Virus record (IMG/VR): IMGVR_UViG_3300024336_000009
Span: 1-64,000 of that record
Origin: a virus
DNA: 64,000 bases
Strand: one strand, 5' to 3'
Shown: positions 54,778-64,000 of the stretch, piece after piece
How the letters are laid out: every line of letters starts with the position of its first letter
Numbering within the stretch: the first letter of the stretch is position 1
Notes under the pieces: model-generated
Databases searched by the model: none
Told to the model about the DNA's origin: nothing
The model's input: only the letters and a program-made list of their open reading frames with translations
Position numbers and translations under genes: made by a program

Positions 54778-56673
54778 TTATTTATTTCCGATTTCCACCA
54801 ATTTCTGTTTAAGTTCCGATATCTTTTCTTTAATATATGGAGCATTAGCTGGTGCCGCGTCTTTTAATTCTTCTTTATATTCAGCAATGGATTTTTTTAG
54901 AAAATTCTTTTCTTGAAGTGGTGGCCACTGATCAATATCCATACCATATTGTAGAGCGTTAGCCATAAATGTGGTTTGCACTATTTCCATTGTAGGTGAA
55001 GCTCCTATACCCCTTGATCTGGCCGACATTTTGAATAATGGATATTCAGTTCCATCTTCGTGTTTTATTTTTATAGACCCATCCCTTGAACCGTCTTTAT
55101 AATCAATTACCAATTTCGATTCAATTTCATCCATTAACATTTTTTTATATTTATCTTTTTCATTATCTGGAGCATCTCTGAATTTTTCGAGTATATTTTT
55201 GGATTTGTTACCAAATATCGTCATCAATGTCTTTTCACTCAATTTCGACCCATCTGGTGGAATACCATAAACAGTAATAAACTTATCCAAACTCTTATTG
55301 GGAGTAATGCCCAATGTTTCATCAATATGAATTCCATGCAAAATATGTTTTTTAAATCCATCTTCAATCTGTGGATTGTCCTTAACGGATTCCAAAAATC
55401 TAGATAGAAGTCTAGCATCAGCATTTCTCATATTATTATATACTTCCGGATTGGTTTCTCTAAAAGATGAAGATTGTGCAATCTTAGCAAACGTCCTAAC
55501 ATCAAGTCCATTCATTTTCCCAGATTTCCCAGAAATTCTATTTACAAATTCCGAGTCGATCCGTTTTCTATATTTTTCAAAATTTGGGCCCAATGTGTCT
55601 CGGGCATATTTGTCGTCTTTTAATAATTTTTTCAAAATTTCATTTGAATTTGCACTTTCCGCAAATGCACTGGCACCTTCATTAACCTGTTTTTTCAAAT
55701 CGGCAACATATGACTTTTTACCAGCCTTTTTCTTAAATTCTTCAAGATCGGATTTGCTCACCCCACCTTTGGTTAATTCTACCGATATTGTGTCAAATAC
55801 TTTTCCATATCCACCATTGCTCAGAAATACCTGTCCGCTCTTTTTAAGGCTTATCCCAACTCTAGTTCCATCTTTTAATTTAACAAACATATCCGAAGAA
55901 GTCCCATGACCAGTAGTATTTATAGCGGAATTTCCTTCTGGAGTATCCCACATAATTTCATCTATATTATCCATTCCAAACATGCTTTCAATAGATTTGC
56001 CAGACGCGATAGCTGCCGTTACCCATTCTTTAGTTAAAACGGATTCCTTTTTATTAGCAATATCCATTAATTCAGATTCGATTTCATCCATGGATTTTCC
56101 ACTCTTAAGCAATCTCAATGTTTTGTGAACCGCGGCTTCTCCTGCTCTCGATTCCGCTGTTCCGGCACCGACACCCTTTATTCCCGTTTGTTTCGCCTGA
56201 GCTTTAGCACCTTCTTTTGTCATCATTAGAGCGGAGTCGGTTTTTTGATGATCAGTACTAGTCAATTCTTCATGCTTTTTATCAGTGCCTTGATCCCCAT
56301 TGTCCCGACTATCAGATTTTGGCTCATCTTTTCCTCCAGATTCACCATCAGATTTTGCCGGTTCTCCAGTTTTAGGATCACCCTTGTAATAATGGCCACC
56401 CTTTGGTCCAGTTTCGATTTCCGCTCCGGCCGGTGCATCCTTATCATTCTGAACATACACCTTCCCTATTTTTTCATTCAATGTTTTTACATTTTTCAAA
56501 TTTGTAATAAATTCATTGATCGTGGGTATATCCCAATCCCATTCGGTTAATATATCCCTAAGTGCCATTTGATGACCAAAATCATTGGGATTTGGCATTC
56601 CATCGTGGACTCTGTAGCCCCACTCTATTAATAGTGCGTCCAAATATTCATCGGTGTTAAAGTCAAAACTCAT
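54778..56673 (-). CDS. Large phage protein with possible PD-(D/E)XK-like domain
   Basis: 631 residues from ATG 56671-56673 (GGAG seven bases upstream). N-terminal helical segment, then VYVQNDKDAPAGAEIETGPKGGHYY-type linker (about 72-96) seen in phage head/portal-associated proteins, followed by a charged Ser/Glu/Lys region. The middle VKLKDGTRVGISLKKSGQVFLSN suggests a D-x(n)-(S)xK nuclease-like site (about 264-286), but the Glu is replaced. Several helix repeats follow. Not assigned to a family. Confidence 0.45.
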   Translation of the reverse strand: MSFDFNTDEYLDALLIEWGYRVHDGMPNPNDFGHQMALRDILTEWDWDIPTINEFITNLKNVKTLNEKIGKVYVQNDKDAPAGAEIETGPKGGHYYKGDPKTGEPAKSDGESGGKDEPKSDSRDNGDQGTDKKHEELTSTDHQKTDSALMMTKEGAKAQAKQTGIKGVGAGTAESRAGEAAVHKTLRLLKSGKSMDEIESELMDIANKKESVLTKEWVTAAIASGKSIESMFGMDNIDEIMWDTPEGNSAINTTGHGTSSDMFVKLKDGTRVGISLKKSGQVFLSNGGYGKVFDTISVELTKGGVSKSDLEEFKKKAGKKSYVADLKKQVNEGASAFAESANSNEILKKLLKDDKYARDTLGPNFEKYRKRIDSEFVNRISGKSGKMNGLDVRTFAKIAQSSSFRETNPEVYNNMRNADARLLSRFLESVKDNPQIEDGFKKHILHGIHIDETLGITPNKSLDKFITVYGIPPDGSKLSEKTLMTIFGNKSKNILEKFRDAPDNEKDKYKKMLMDEIESKLVIDYKDGSRDGSIKIKHEDGTEYPLFKMSARSRGIGASPTMEIVQTTFMANALQYGMDIDQWPPLQEKNFLKKSIAEYKEELKDAAPANAPYIKEKISELKQKLVEIGNK

Positions 56674-56686
56674 TTTTTTCTCCATT

Positions 56687-56704
56687 CTTTATATATAAAT
56701 ATTA
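56687..56704 (-). promoter_or_regulatory. Candidate late-type promoter element
   Basis: Minus strand TAATATTTATATATAAAG then AATGGAG and the start at 56673. It closely resembles 31055 and 34977 (TATATATAAAG). Confidence 0.45.
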
Positions 56705-57991
56705 CACAAAATAATTATCGATACTTTTCATATCATAATAATTTACGCCCATATCTACAGTTACCAATTTGCCTTGGCTTTCCATAATTCTCTTAATTCC
56801 AATCAGTAATTCCTTACCGTCAGTTCCGTTAAAATCGAATAGTAACGAATCATAAGTGTAAAGTATAAGCTTAGTTTCTGATCTATCCAATATAATTTTA
56901 ATTTGATTCAAGTATTCATGTACATCTTCGAACTCCAGTAATTGTAACATATAATTAAACAATTTTTGTGGATTCATATTTTTTAAATTTGATTTGTATA
57001 TGGTTTTCCCACTTATGGGAGACACTACGCTATGCATTTTATACTTATTCCACAACTTCTGTATATACATATTAACTTGTGCAAAAAAGTCGATTTTTTC
57101 AAATTCCCTATCAATTCCCCCATATAATAATTGAAACGTGATCCCTTTGCCCTCTTTATATTGCTCTGGGGTTAGCTTGTCAGTATCAAAATAAATTTTT
57201 CCAAGGTAATCGTGGGGAGATTCTGTAAATTTGAATCCTATTAAATCAGCAATGATATACAAGTGATTACCGCTGAAATCATATTCAATCAAGTATCCAT
57301 CCTTGCCAAATCTACTGATATATTTTTTTCTAGTCTCATCCGATTTATTCAATGCCGCGTAATTAGTACCACCATACGCATTTGAAGGTCTCCCCGTACT
57401 AGTGTACATATTGTAATTCGTATATGCCATGCCGTCTAATGTCCGCAATCCCGCCGATTCTATGTATTCCATATTGTCCATATACTGATTATTATATAAA
57501 TCATTTGGTGGTATGAATGTCCATATTCCCAACTCGCCAGCCAAATTTCTGCAATATTCCAAGTGCTTCATTATAGGGATGACCGAGTTCAAATTCGATT
57601 TTCTATAATGCCTAACGTGAAAAAACTGGTGTGCTGGAGTCGTGATATTATCGATCAACAGCGGCTTGTTGTTCATCTGATAGTGGAGCATATTAACATC
57701 GATTACATTGTCAAATTTGTATATATGATTCATTTCCTTTTTATCGTACACATATTTTTTCTGACCAGTCTCTAATTTGGCCAGAGCGTCATATGGAAGA
57801 TTCAATGATTCTGTATGATCGAATGCCAAAATAGCGTCGGTATCACTTTCTATGGGTTTGACGTATAGGACACATAATTTGTTCTGTAATGGGTGTACTT
57901 TGGTGTCGGACATAATGGGCACTACAATCCACTCATGGGAACCCCATAGTGCCATAAAATCATCCAATTGTGATATTGTTTCAATAACCAT
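56702..57991 (-). CDS. Family A DNA polymerase-like protein with altered motif A
   Basis: 429 residues. TSTGRPSNAYGGTNYAAL matches the T-x-TGR-x-S entry to the Pol I palm. Motif A is LIEYDFSGNHLYIIADL (Asp238), where Pol I has DYSQIELR; motif B is KEGKGITFQLLYGG with K and YG; motif C is LYTYDSLLFDF (Asp381), where Pol I has HDE. An N-terminal domain of ~180 residues replaces the exonuclease. The missing Glu residues make normal polymerase activity uncertain. No TGA. Confidence 0.7.
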   Translation of the reverse strand: MVIETISQLDDFMALWGSHEWIVVPIMSDTKVHPLQNKLCVLYVKPIESDTDAILAFDHTESLNLPYDALAKLETGQKKYVYDKKEMNHIYKFDNVIDVNMLHYQMNNKPLLIDNITTPAHQFFHVRHYRKSNLNSVIPIMKHLEYCRNLAGELGIWTFIPPNDLYNNQYMDNMEYIESAGLRTLDGMAYTNYNMYTSTGRPSNAYGGTNYAALNKSDETRKKYISRFGKDGYLIEYDFSGNHLYIIADLIGFKFTESPHDYLGKIYFDTDKLTPEQYKEGKGITFQLLYGGIDREFEKIDFFAQVNMYIQKLWNKYKMHSVVSPISGKTIYKSNLKNMNPQKLFNYMLQLLEFEDVHEYLNQIKIILDRSETKLILYTYDSLLFDFNGTDGKELLIGIKRIMESQGKLVTVDMGVNYYDMKSIDNYFV

Positions 57992-58000
57992 TTATACAAC

Positions 58001-58017
58001 CTTTATTATAAGTATCA
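58001..58017 (-). promoter_or_regulatory. Candidate late-type promoter element (exact repeat of 5259-5275)
   Basis: Minus strand TGATACTTATAATAAAG, followed by GTTGTATAAATGG and the start of the polymerase-like gene at 57991. Exact 17-base identity with the element in front of the HNH gene 53 kb away. Confidence 0.45.
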
Positions 58018-58027
58018 GCGTATATGT

Positions 58028-58615
58028 TTAAAACCCCAGTTTTTTTTCGATTGCTTCCTTTTTTGTTGGGACATCCTGCCAGTATTCTGTGAAGCTAATT
58101 GATATGAATGTCTCTGGAAATATGTCTCTCAGCAAGTCCAATGCTTTTATATTTGATTCTACCACATCATTCAATTTTCCAGATATGACCCAGCGTATTT
58201 GACCTTTTGTATAATATGGTAATGGATTTCCAAATTGGGATTTATTGATCTCGATTAGTGGAGAATGATTGTCGTTTAATCGTTGAACAAAATACCTGTC
58301 CAAATATCCATTTTTGATATCTTTTTTCTTCACTTCCACGGCGTATGGTGTTACAAACCAGGTGGATGCTATATTGCCATTTCTGGACTTTTTATATTTG
58401 GCGAAATCGGTACTACCCTTTTTTAGTGTAATTATTTCTGGAACAATTGTGTCCGTAATATAATATTCAATTTTATCCTTTGTGTAATATATAGAATATG
58501 GCAAGTCGGCTCTAACCCAGTTACCATTGTCATAGGTAAATTCATTTATCCCAGTGATACGACCAGTCAATTTACGATCCATTTTATCTCTTATATTTTT
58601 AATTTTTTTTATCAT
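58028..58615 (-). CDS. Hypothetical late protein
   Basis: 195 residues: basic N-terminus MIKKIKNIRDKMDRKLTG, then YSIYYTKDKIEYYITD, KNGYLDRYFVQRLNDNHSP and a C-terminal FPETFISISFTEYWQDVP. Possibly virion-associated by position. An alternative start is Met12. Not recognised. Confidence 0.5.
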   Translation of the reverse strand: MIKKIKNIRDKMDRKLTGRITGINEFTYDNGNWVRADLPYSIYYTKDKIEYYITDTIVPEIITLKKGSTDFAKYKKSRNGNIASTWFVTPYAVEVKKKDIKNGYLDRYFVQRLNDNHSPLIEINKSQFGNPLPYYTKGQIRWVISGKLNDVVESNIKALDLLRDIFPETFISISFTEYWQDVPTKKEAIEKKLGF

Positions 58616-58618
58616 TTT

Positions 58619-61066
58619 TTATAATGCATCCGGAATAATATAACCCAATCGTCTCATTAATTCAGCTTTCGTTTCCGAGTTCTCAGTCCTTTCAATTTGT
58701 TCTTCATTTTCGGCCTTTTCATCTTTTAGGAAATTTCGGTCGGATTTTTCCGTGTCAAGTTGATCCCTTACGGATATTCTCATTTTTCCCACAATGGAAG
58801 TTTTTCAGCTGGACGCGTCCAGCTCTTGTGTAGAACTCATAACCTGAAATAATACCCGATCTTTATATTGGGAAGGCAGATAATTGCTTGTAAAACAATT
58901 TCCTGGGAAAATCCCAGATATACCATCCAATGTTAATGAGATTTCCAACGCGACCATGGGATCAAAATCAATAGAAACCGATTCTTTTTCATCGTATGTA
59001 ATTAAATATTTCATGACATCCAATCATGGAGTGTCCTTGGTATTTAATAAATTCCCCCAATATCCATAAACACTGCCAGTCAATGTGTCTTTATCTTCCG
59101 ATTTGAAATTAAAATCAAAAAATTGTTTTTCGGTAAATTTCAACGTATGTATGCTTTTGACAGTTTCGGCGGTTTCATCATCGTGATTTTCTGAATCTGA
59201 CCCTTTTTTATCAATGGCCTCAATACCAACATCGGGACCACTTTCCGTATCAAATTTGGAATTTACCCCAGCGGATTTATTACCAAATTTATCAAAATTT
59301 CAACCGGGTTTAATATCATGAATCAGCCCGTCTTTATCACCAGGAGCACTACCCAATTTACTAGCAGCGACAATTTTAATGCCTCCCATTTGGGAAGGTG
59401 ACGTAATTTCCTCAGCATTATCCCACATCATCGCCATAGCCATTTCATTTGTAATTTTAGCATTTAATGATTGTGCAGTAACAATACTATCCTTACCCAT
59501 AACTGGGAAATGGAATAAACCACCAGTAACAGTTTCTCAATATTTATCCAATTCACTCGGAATTTTAAGCAACGATTTTACAGATTGTTTGGTAAGATTC
59601 ATGTCTACAATCTTTAATGTACCGGGTCTATCTGGTGCAGATACCAATTGCAAATCTCATATTCCAACATTTTCATTCATTCTCTCAAACAATTTTTTAA
59701 GTGCACTGGTGATATCAGACGCGTCATTGAATACATTTGTTATCAAATAATTCCAATTGAACATTATATTTCGCATGTATCCTATCTTTAAATTTTTATA
59801 TTCAGCTGGATCATCAGTTACTTGGAACGTTGGGAAATCCTTATTAAAATCCCGCAATATCGGATGAACATCAGTAAGATCATCCACATTTCTATGCGAT
59901 TGTCCAGGTAAAATAAAAAATTTATAATCTGGAGAAATCAATTTATCATGACTTGATATTTTAGTTGATTGTCATGCCAGCTGATCTGGGGGCAATCCTT
60001 CAGTTTCAGCCAATCCAGCCGTTTCGATTGTGTGTTGATCCCCGTTGTCTTTTAATATAGGTTCTATACTTCGAATTGAACTTATTACTACACCGTGAGC
60101 GTCCACTTTGCTTAAATATTTATTTAATATATTATCTTCTATTCATCCCCATGATATATATAATTCATGTGATCTCGGATCGGCACCGGTAGATGGTTCA
60201 AATCTATTCTTAATTCATTGTAATGGCATTCCTTCATTGCCAATTCCACCATCATCCACATGTTTAAATTTTTCAAGTTTGGTTGAAATGTCCCTTAGAA
60301 ATGTTTGGAAATTTTGTTTAAGTTCAACTTTTCGGTTATCATTTTTATCCGTTTTTGCGACATTTATATTGTCCACTGGAGTAATTCGTTGTTTTAATAT
60401 GTCTAATCCCATTGAAGAAATATTGGTAGTGCAATCGATTCCCCCATCGTCTCTAGTCGATCATTCAAAATTGGTTACGAGACCAATCATACCATCATAA
60501 GTTCCATTGGAATTAAATGAATTTTCCATCATTTTTTTATGTGCCAATATCATATCTGGGCTTTTTTCATTTATATCATGTAATACCATATCATTGTCCG
60601 AATATGAATATCCCCATTCTAAAATAACAGTTCTACCCGGTTTTAAAAAATATGGAGTATATTTGGTAACATCGTCAAATGACCAACAAGTCCAATTAAT
60701 AGTAGCAGTACGCAATGTCGCCAATGTATTTTTATATTCAACACTAATACTTTTTACTCCAGGCATTGGTCTGTACTGATTATCACCAGTATTTCTAGGA
60801 GAATTATACATATCCTCAAAACCATAATATGCTTCTTGATTTTCTTTTAACAATCCCCCACCTATTATTACAGGTTTATCATCTTTGATAAGCCCAACCA
60901 TCCGGATTCAAGTCGATTTTGCAAAAATGTTATTTGCGTCGGCTTTCTTTTTCCCAGTACCATCGGTCTGCGGACCTTCAAATAGTATGCCTTCTCTATT
61001 TAACAACTTTTGTCGTCTGTGCAATTCCGCCCTAATTTTACTATGTATGGGTTGTAGATTAATCAT
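58619..61066 (-). CDS. Baseplate/tail-type virion protein, ten TGA=Trp codons
   Basis: One frame of 815 residues from ATG 61064-61066 to TAA 58619, held together by TGA at 60908, 60461, 60215, 60143, 59972, 59657, 59537, 59300, 59024 and 58805. The N-terminal half has NWTCWSFDDVTKYTPYFL and GRTVILEWGYSYSD, a pattern I associate with myovirus baseplate hub-type proteins. The C-terminal third is charged and helical (EKAENEEQIERTENSETK). It contains 7 TGG and 10 TGA. Standard calling leaves five or more short ORFs. Exact baseplate role unknown. Confidence 0.85.
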
Positions 61067-61068
61067 TA

Positions 61069-61371
61069 TTAAAACCCCCTATTTAATTCTTCCAAATCAC
61101 TAAATATTTGTGCAGTGTCGGTGGGTATTCTGATATCCAGTCCAGATTTTAATGTAAAATTTGCATCATCTATATCATTGGCAAGTGCTATTATCCACCA
61201 CAACGATGTGTCTCCATAATATTTAAATGCAAGCAAATCTAGCCTGTCACCTTTTTTGGACATTGTGAAAATATCAGAATCCAATATTGGAATCTTGGGA
61301 TACAATGTAGTCTTAAATACACGGTTTTTTAAAGAATTTCTTTTTATATTGGTGTGTGTATATCTACCCAT
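61069..61371 (-). CDS. LysM-type baseplate protein (gp53-like)
   Basis: 100 residues. FTMSKKGDRLDLLAFKYYGDTSLWWIIALANDI (about 36-68) is a LysM-like module with the YYGD...WW.IA.AN pattern of T4 gp53-type baseplate wedge proteins. Its position between two tail proteins supports this. No TGA. Confidence 0.75.
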   Translation of the reverse strand: MGRYTHTNIKRNSLKNRVFKTTLYPKIPILDSDIFTMSKKGDRLDLLAFKYYGDTSLWWIIALANDIDDANFTLKSGLDIRIPTDTAQIFSDLEELNRGF

Positions 61372-61374
61372 TTT

Positions 61375-64000
61375 TTAATCCTCCCACGATGGATCAGACC
61401 ATGAAAATGGTCCATCGCCCTTTCCAGATTGCCCCATTTCCGCGAACAATTCCCTTAAATCCATCCCATCGGAATGCCTATCGGGATAATTGCCATTTGG
61501 ATTATCCAAATATGCAGTGGAACTTTTATTATTGTTATTTTTATAATCCAGCCAATCCAAATCATAATGCTTACCCTTTTGAGCCGGCTTGTGTTTTCCA
61601 ATGTATTTATACCCAACACTAACACTTAAATGCTTGGGCAATTTGAAATGATCATCCAATTCCCAAGTGGTGTTATCTTCTACCGTTATTGATAAGCTGG
61701 TTAAAAATCCTGGAGCCCCCGTTCACATATTACCAATGGTCAATTCGGCAAATGGAGATACCATTCGTTCCATATCACTATTGGAAAAATCTTTTCAGCT
61801 GGGGTAACACATTCCAATTAAATAATTCATTTTTTCTCATAAAATTGGCAGTTCCTGTTTCGTCTTTGGATATACATTGAAATTGAAACTTATTTCCCTG
61901 TCCACTCCAGCGTATGTATATACTTTATCGGGGCGGCCTATGTATTTTTCTTCTGATCAATCTGGTGTAACACTATCCGATATCCCAGACAGAATGGCTC
62001 TGAAAATGATTCATTTATTATTGACCACATCTTTAAATTTAAATGGAATGAAATCTCGTACTTCTAAATTGTTAATTTCCTTTGGCTCTTTTCCATTAAC
62101 ACTCCCGTATGGTAGGGCATTAACTTTGTCAACCTTACTTGTCATAAGCTTACTCGATCCCAAATCGGCCTTAATATGACTAAAACCAGCCTTTTTCAAA
62201 CCGGCATTAAATGTCTCGGGCCTAAAGAAAAATCCATCTCCGGTTGTTTCAGACCCATCTGTAAATTGTCTAAGAATTCCAGCATTACTTTGATCTCCAA
62301 CATCAATTACAGCAAATTTTTCATCATCACCAAATTGATCTTTTCGAATTCTATCTATCTCTCTACTTGCTTCCGCATTATTGCCCAGTAGACTTCCCAG
62401 TTTTGATAATAACGGATTTGTTCCCGGATTATCTATAATTGCTTCTTCTTTTCTGAAATGATAATTCAATGAATTTTCACCCCAATCAACAAGTTTTGTA
62501 TCTAAAGGATTGGCCGCTTCGAATTCCAAAACGGTAGATGATACAAGTGGTGATCCAGTATTCCAATGTCGGTTGATATGAACTGTAGGCGTTATAGAAC
62601 CCAATGACAATGGATTCCATGTTCTAGTTTCTTCCTTAGTATTAAGGGTCTGCAATGCCACTTGTTTTATTCCAAATAGAACACCTTTAGTCGAAAGTAT
62701 AAATTTGCCGATTCTGAATACATCGGCAATAGTTCTTGATATGGATGTAATTAATCCACCACGTACTATGCCCTCATCAAAAGCGCCTGTATTACCCAAT
62801 CCATATTTATCTCCTATATCATGAAGGTAAAATGGTTGGTTAAATCCTATATCATTATGTCCATCTCCAATTCTATAATTGAGTTCATCACCGTCTTTAA
62901 ATCCACGGCCGTAATAATTATCCAAATTTGTAGCATCATCATTTCCCCACGAATCTTTATGCAAATCTTTTAAGCGTGATTGATCACCACGTGTGTTATT
63001 TGTTATTGAGCTGCCCTCTCCAATTTTGGCCACGGAAGGAGAATAAGCCTCCCCCCTATAAAAACCAGTATTCAGAAATTTTGGTGAATTTTCATTCTGT
63101 TTGCCCAATTGAAAATTTCTAGTATATGGTTCCATTGTCAATGTGGTACTGGTATCAAAATATTGAATTCTAGATCGTCGTTTGTATGTTTTTGTATATG
63201 ACTTGCCTATACTGAATGTTTTAAACCACGAATCCGTAGGACTTGGAGTATCTTCTTTTGTAGGTAAAGCGATATTGGAATTCAATGACGACAATGCTTC
63301 ATATGCATGCCCAAATATATCCGTAAATGTCATGTTTATTGCATCGCCGGTTTTAAATCTACTGTCTTTAATTGGTCCAAATAAGCTGGCAAATTGTAAT
63401 GTTGATGTAGGTTTAGTAGACGCTTTATTTGGTAGGTATGTTCCAGCCCAATCAATGTTTTCATCCGAATCGGTCAGTATTCTAGTCTGTAATCCATAAT
63501 TACCAACAAAACTATATTGTTTTGGAATATGAAATGTAGGTTGTTTTCCATCCACAAATGATGTATTGATAGCATCTTTAGTTGTGGATCATACTGGAGC
63601 AGTCGCTATTCTAGATAATTGTCTAGCTCTAATAGTAGTTGGATTGTGTGCGGCCAAATTGACATCACCCTCAATCCAATGCAATGAATCTTCAAAATCT
63701 ACCTCTGGATAATGATCAAAAAATGTTCGGTCTGTTTTCTCATATGATATTGGAACACCAGTATCAGCTATGTCTCCTGTCATATATTGAACAGAATCTG
63801 CAAATGGAATCGCCGTGTGATGATTAAATGCCGCTCTAGTTTTAGCGTATGAAATTGGCAATGTTATCGCCGGAGTGTCATAAACAATATCAGGATTAGT
63901 TACCGATGTTTCAATTGGAGGAGCATATCTACTAATATAACTGGCAATTGGAGTAGTCATAAAATCACTCCCATGTGCGCCCAATGTACTGGGTGTCGTA
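61375..64000 (-). CDS. Large tail/baseplate virion protein, six TGA=Trp codons (5' end beyond window)
   Basis: Open frame of at least 875 residues ending at TAA 61375, with in-frame TGA at 63589, 62011, 61957, 61837, 61795 and 61723. The C-terminal region DREISFNFNVYPKTKQELPI-LW-EKMNYLIGMCYPSW (about 1.1-1.3 kb from the end of the visible part) matches a pattern of phage tail proteins (beta-sheet, then LxxLWxKLNxLxGxxYP). The frame is open through base 64000, so the start is not visible. Eleven TGG and six TGA encode Trp here. Confidence 0.8.

Noticed and set aside
836-61725. In-frame TGA codons as pseudogenes, frameshifts or sequencing errors
   Set aside because: All breaks are the same codon, the flanking frame continues exactly with intact motifs, and conserved Trp falls on the TGA in several families. 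Random errors would also create TAA, TAG and frameshifts.
836-61725. TGA as selenocysteine or glycine (code 25)
   Set aside because: Conserved residues at the sites are Trp, not Cys/Sec or Gly, TGA occurs many times per gene, and no SECIS-like structure was seen after them.
88-62391. Plus-strand open frames across the whole window
   Set aside because: They lie opposite better-supported minus-strand genes, lack recognisable domains and ribosome binding sites, and have the low-complexity composition of AT-rich antisense frames.
1-64000. CRISPR arrays, insertion sequences or attachment sites
   Set aside because: No regularly spaced direct repeats, transposase genes or flanking duplications were found; the short repeats present are promoters and endonuclease-related duplications.

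Overview
The window is one continuous part of a large, AT-rich, T4-like (myovirus-type) phage genome. Every gene I can support lies on the minus strand, packed with short overlaps (often TAATG or ATG inside the previous gene's end). The longest stretches without a protein gene are about 240 bases (39,014-39,249, two tRNAs) and about 160 bases (47,699-47,860, nothing recognised beyond AT-rich sequence). The T4-type set is clamp loader, sliding clamp, family B polymerase, replicative helicase, 5'-exonuclease, UvsX, SSB and baseplate proteins. The host cannot be read from the sequence; sigma70-type promoters and a B12-dependent ribonucleotide reductase point to an ordinary bacterium with access to cobalamin.

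The main result is that TGA is a sense codon for tryptophan. By hand I count 38 in-frame TGA codons in 16 genes. Several fall exactly where the family has a conserved Trp: GDP-mannose dehydratase, UvsX, and the PWNKG motif of homing endonucleases. No gene needs TGA as a stop; terminators are TAA (most) or TAG (about ten). Standard-code calling splits or loses these genes, including an 815-residue baseplate-type protein with 10 TGA codons. TGA is absent from the polymerase, clamp, loader, helicase and reductase genes and frequent in the virion genes.

Layout, left to right. 1-26 kb: a glycan and nucleotide-sugar block (UDP-sugar dehydrogenase, epimerases, GDP-mannose dehydratase, DegT aminotransferase, RmlD-like reductase, many glycosyltransferases, FkbM and C-methyltransferases), interrupted by two HNH homing endonucleases. 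26-33 kb: small regulators, an SLOG protein, HNH and GIY-YIG endonucleases, a PD-(D/E)XK nuclease, a ClpP-like protease, and two Mom-like acyltransferases. 33-48 kb: replication and nucleotide metabolism (loader, clamp, PolB, DruA-like protein, two tRNA-Gly, dUTPase, intein-containing class II reductase, helicase, 5'-exonuclease, UvsX, SSB). 48-54 kb: small early genes led by four near-identical sigma70-type promoters, with PNK, an HNH-RNA ligase and a SpoT-like HD hydrolase. 54-64 kb: a family A polymerase-like protein and virion (baseplate/tail) genes, the last running off the right edge.

The genes fit one programme: early promoters drive host-takeover and RNA-repair genes, the central block copies the DNA and supplies dNTPs, and the virion genes follow a recurring AT-rich late-promoter-like element. 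The sugar block probably makes and attaches an elaborate glycan to virion, DNA or host surface.
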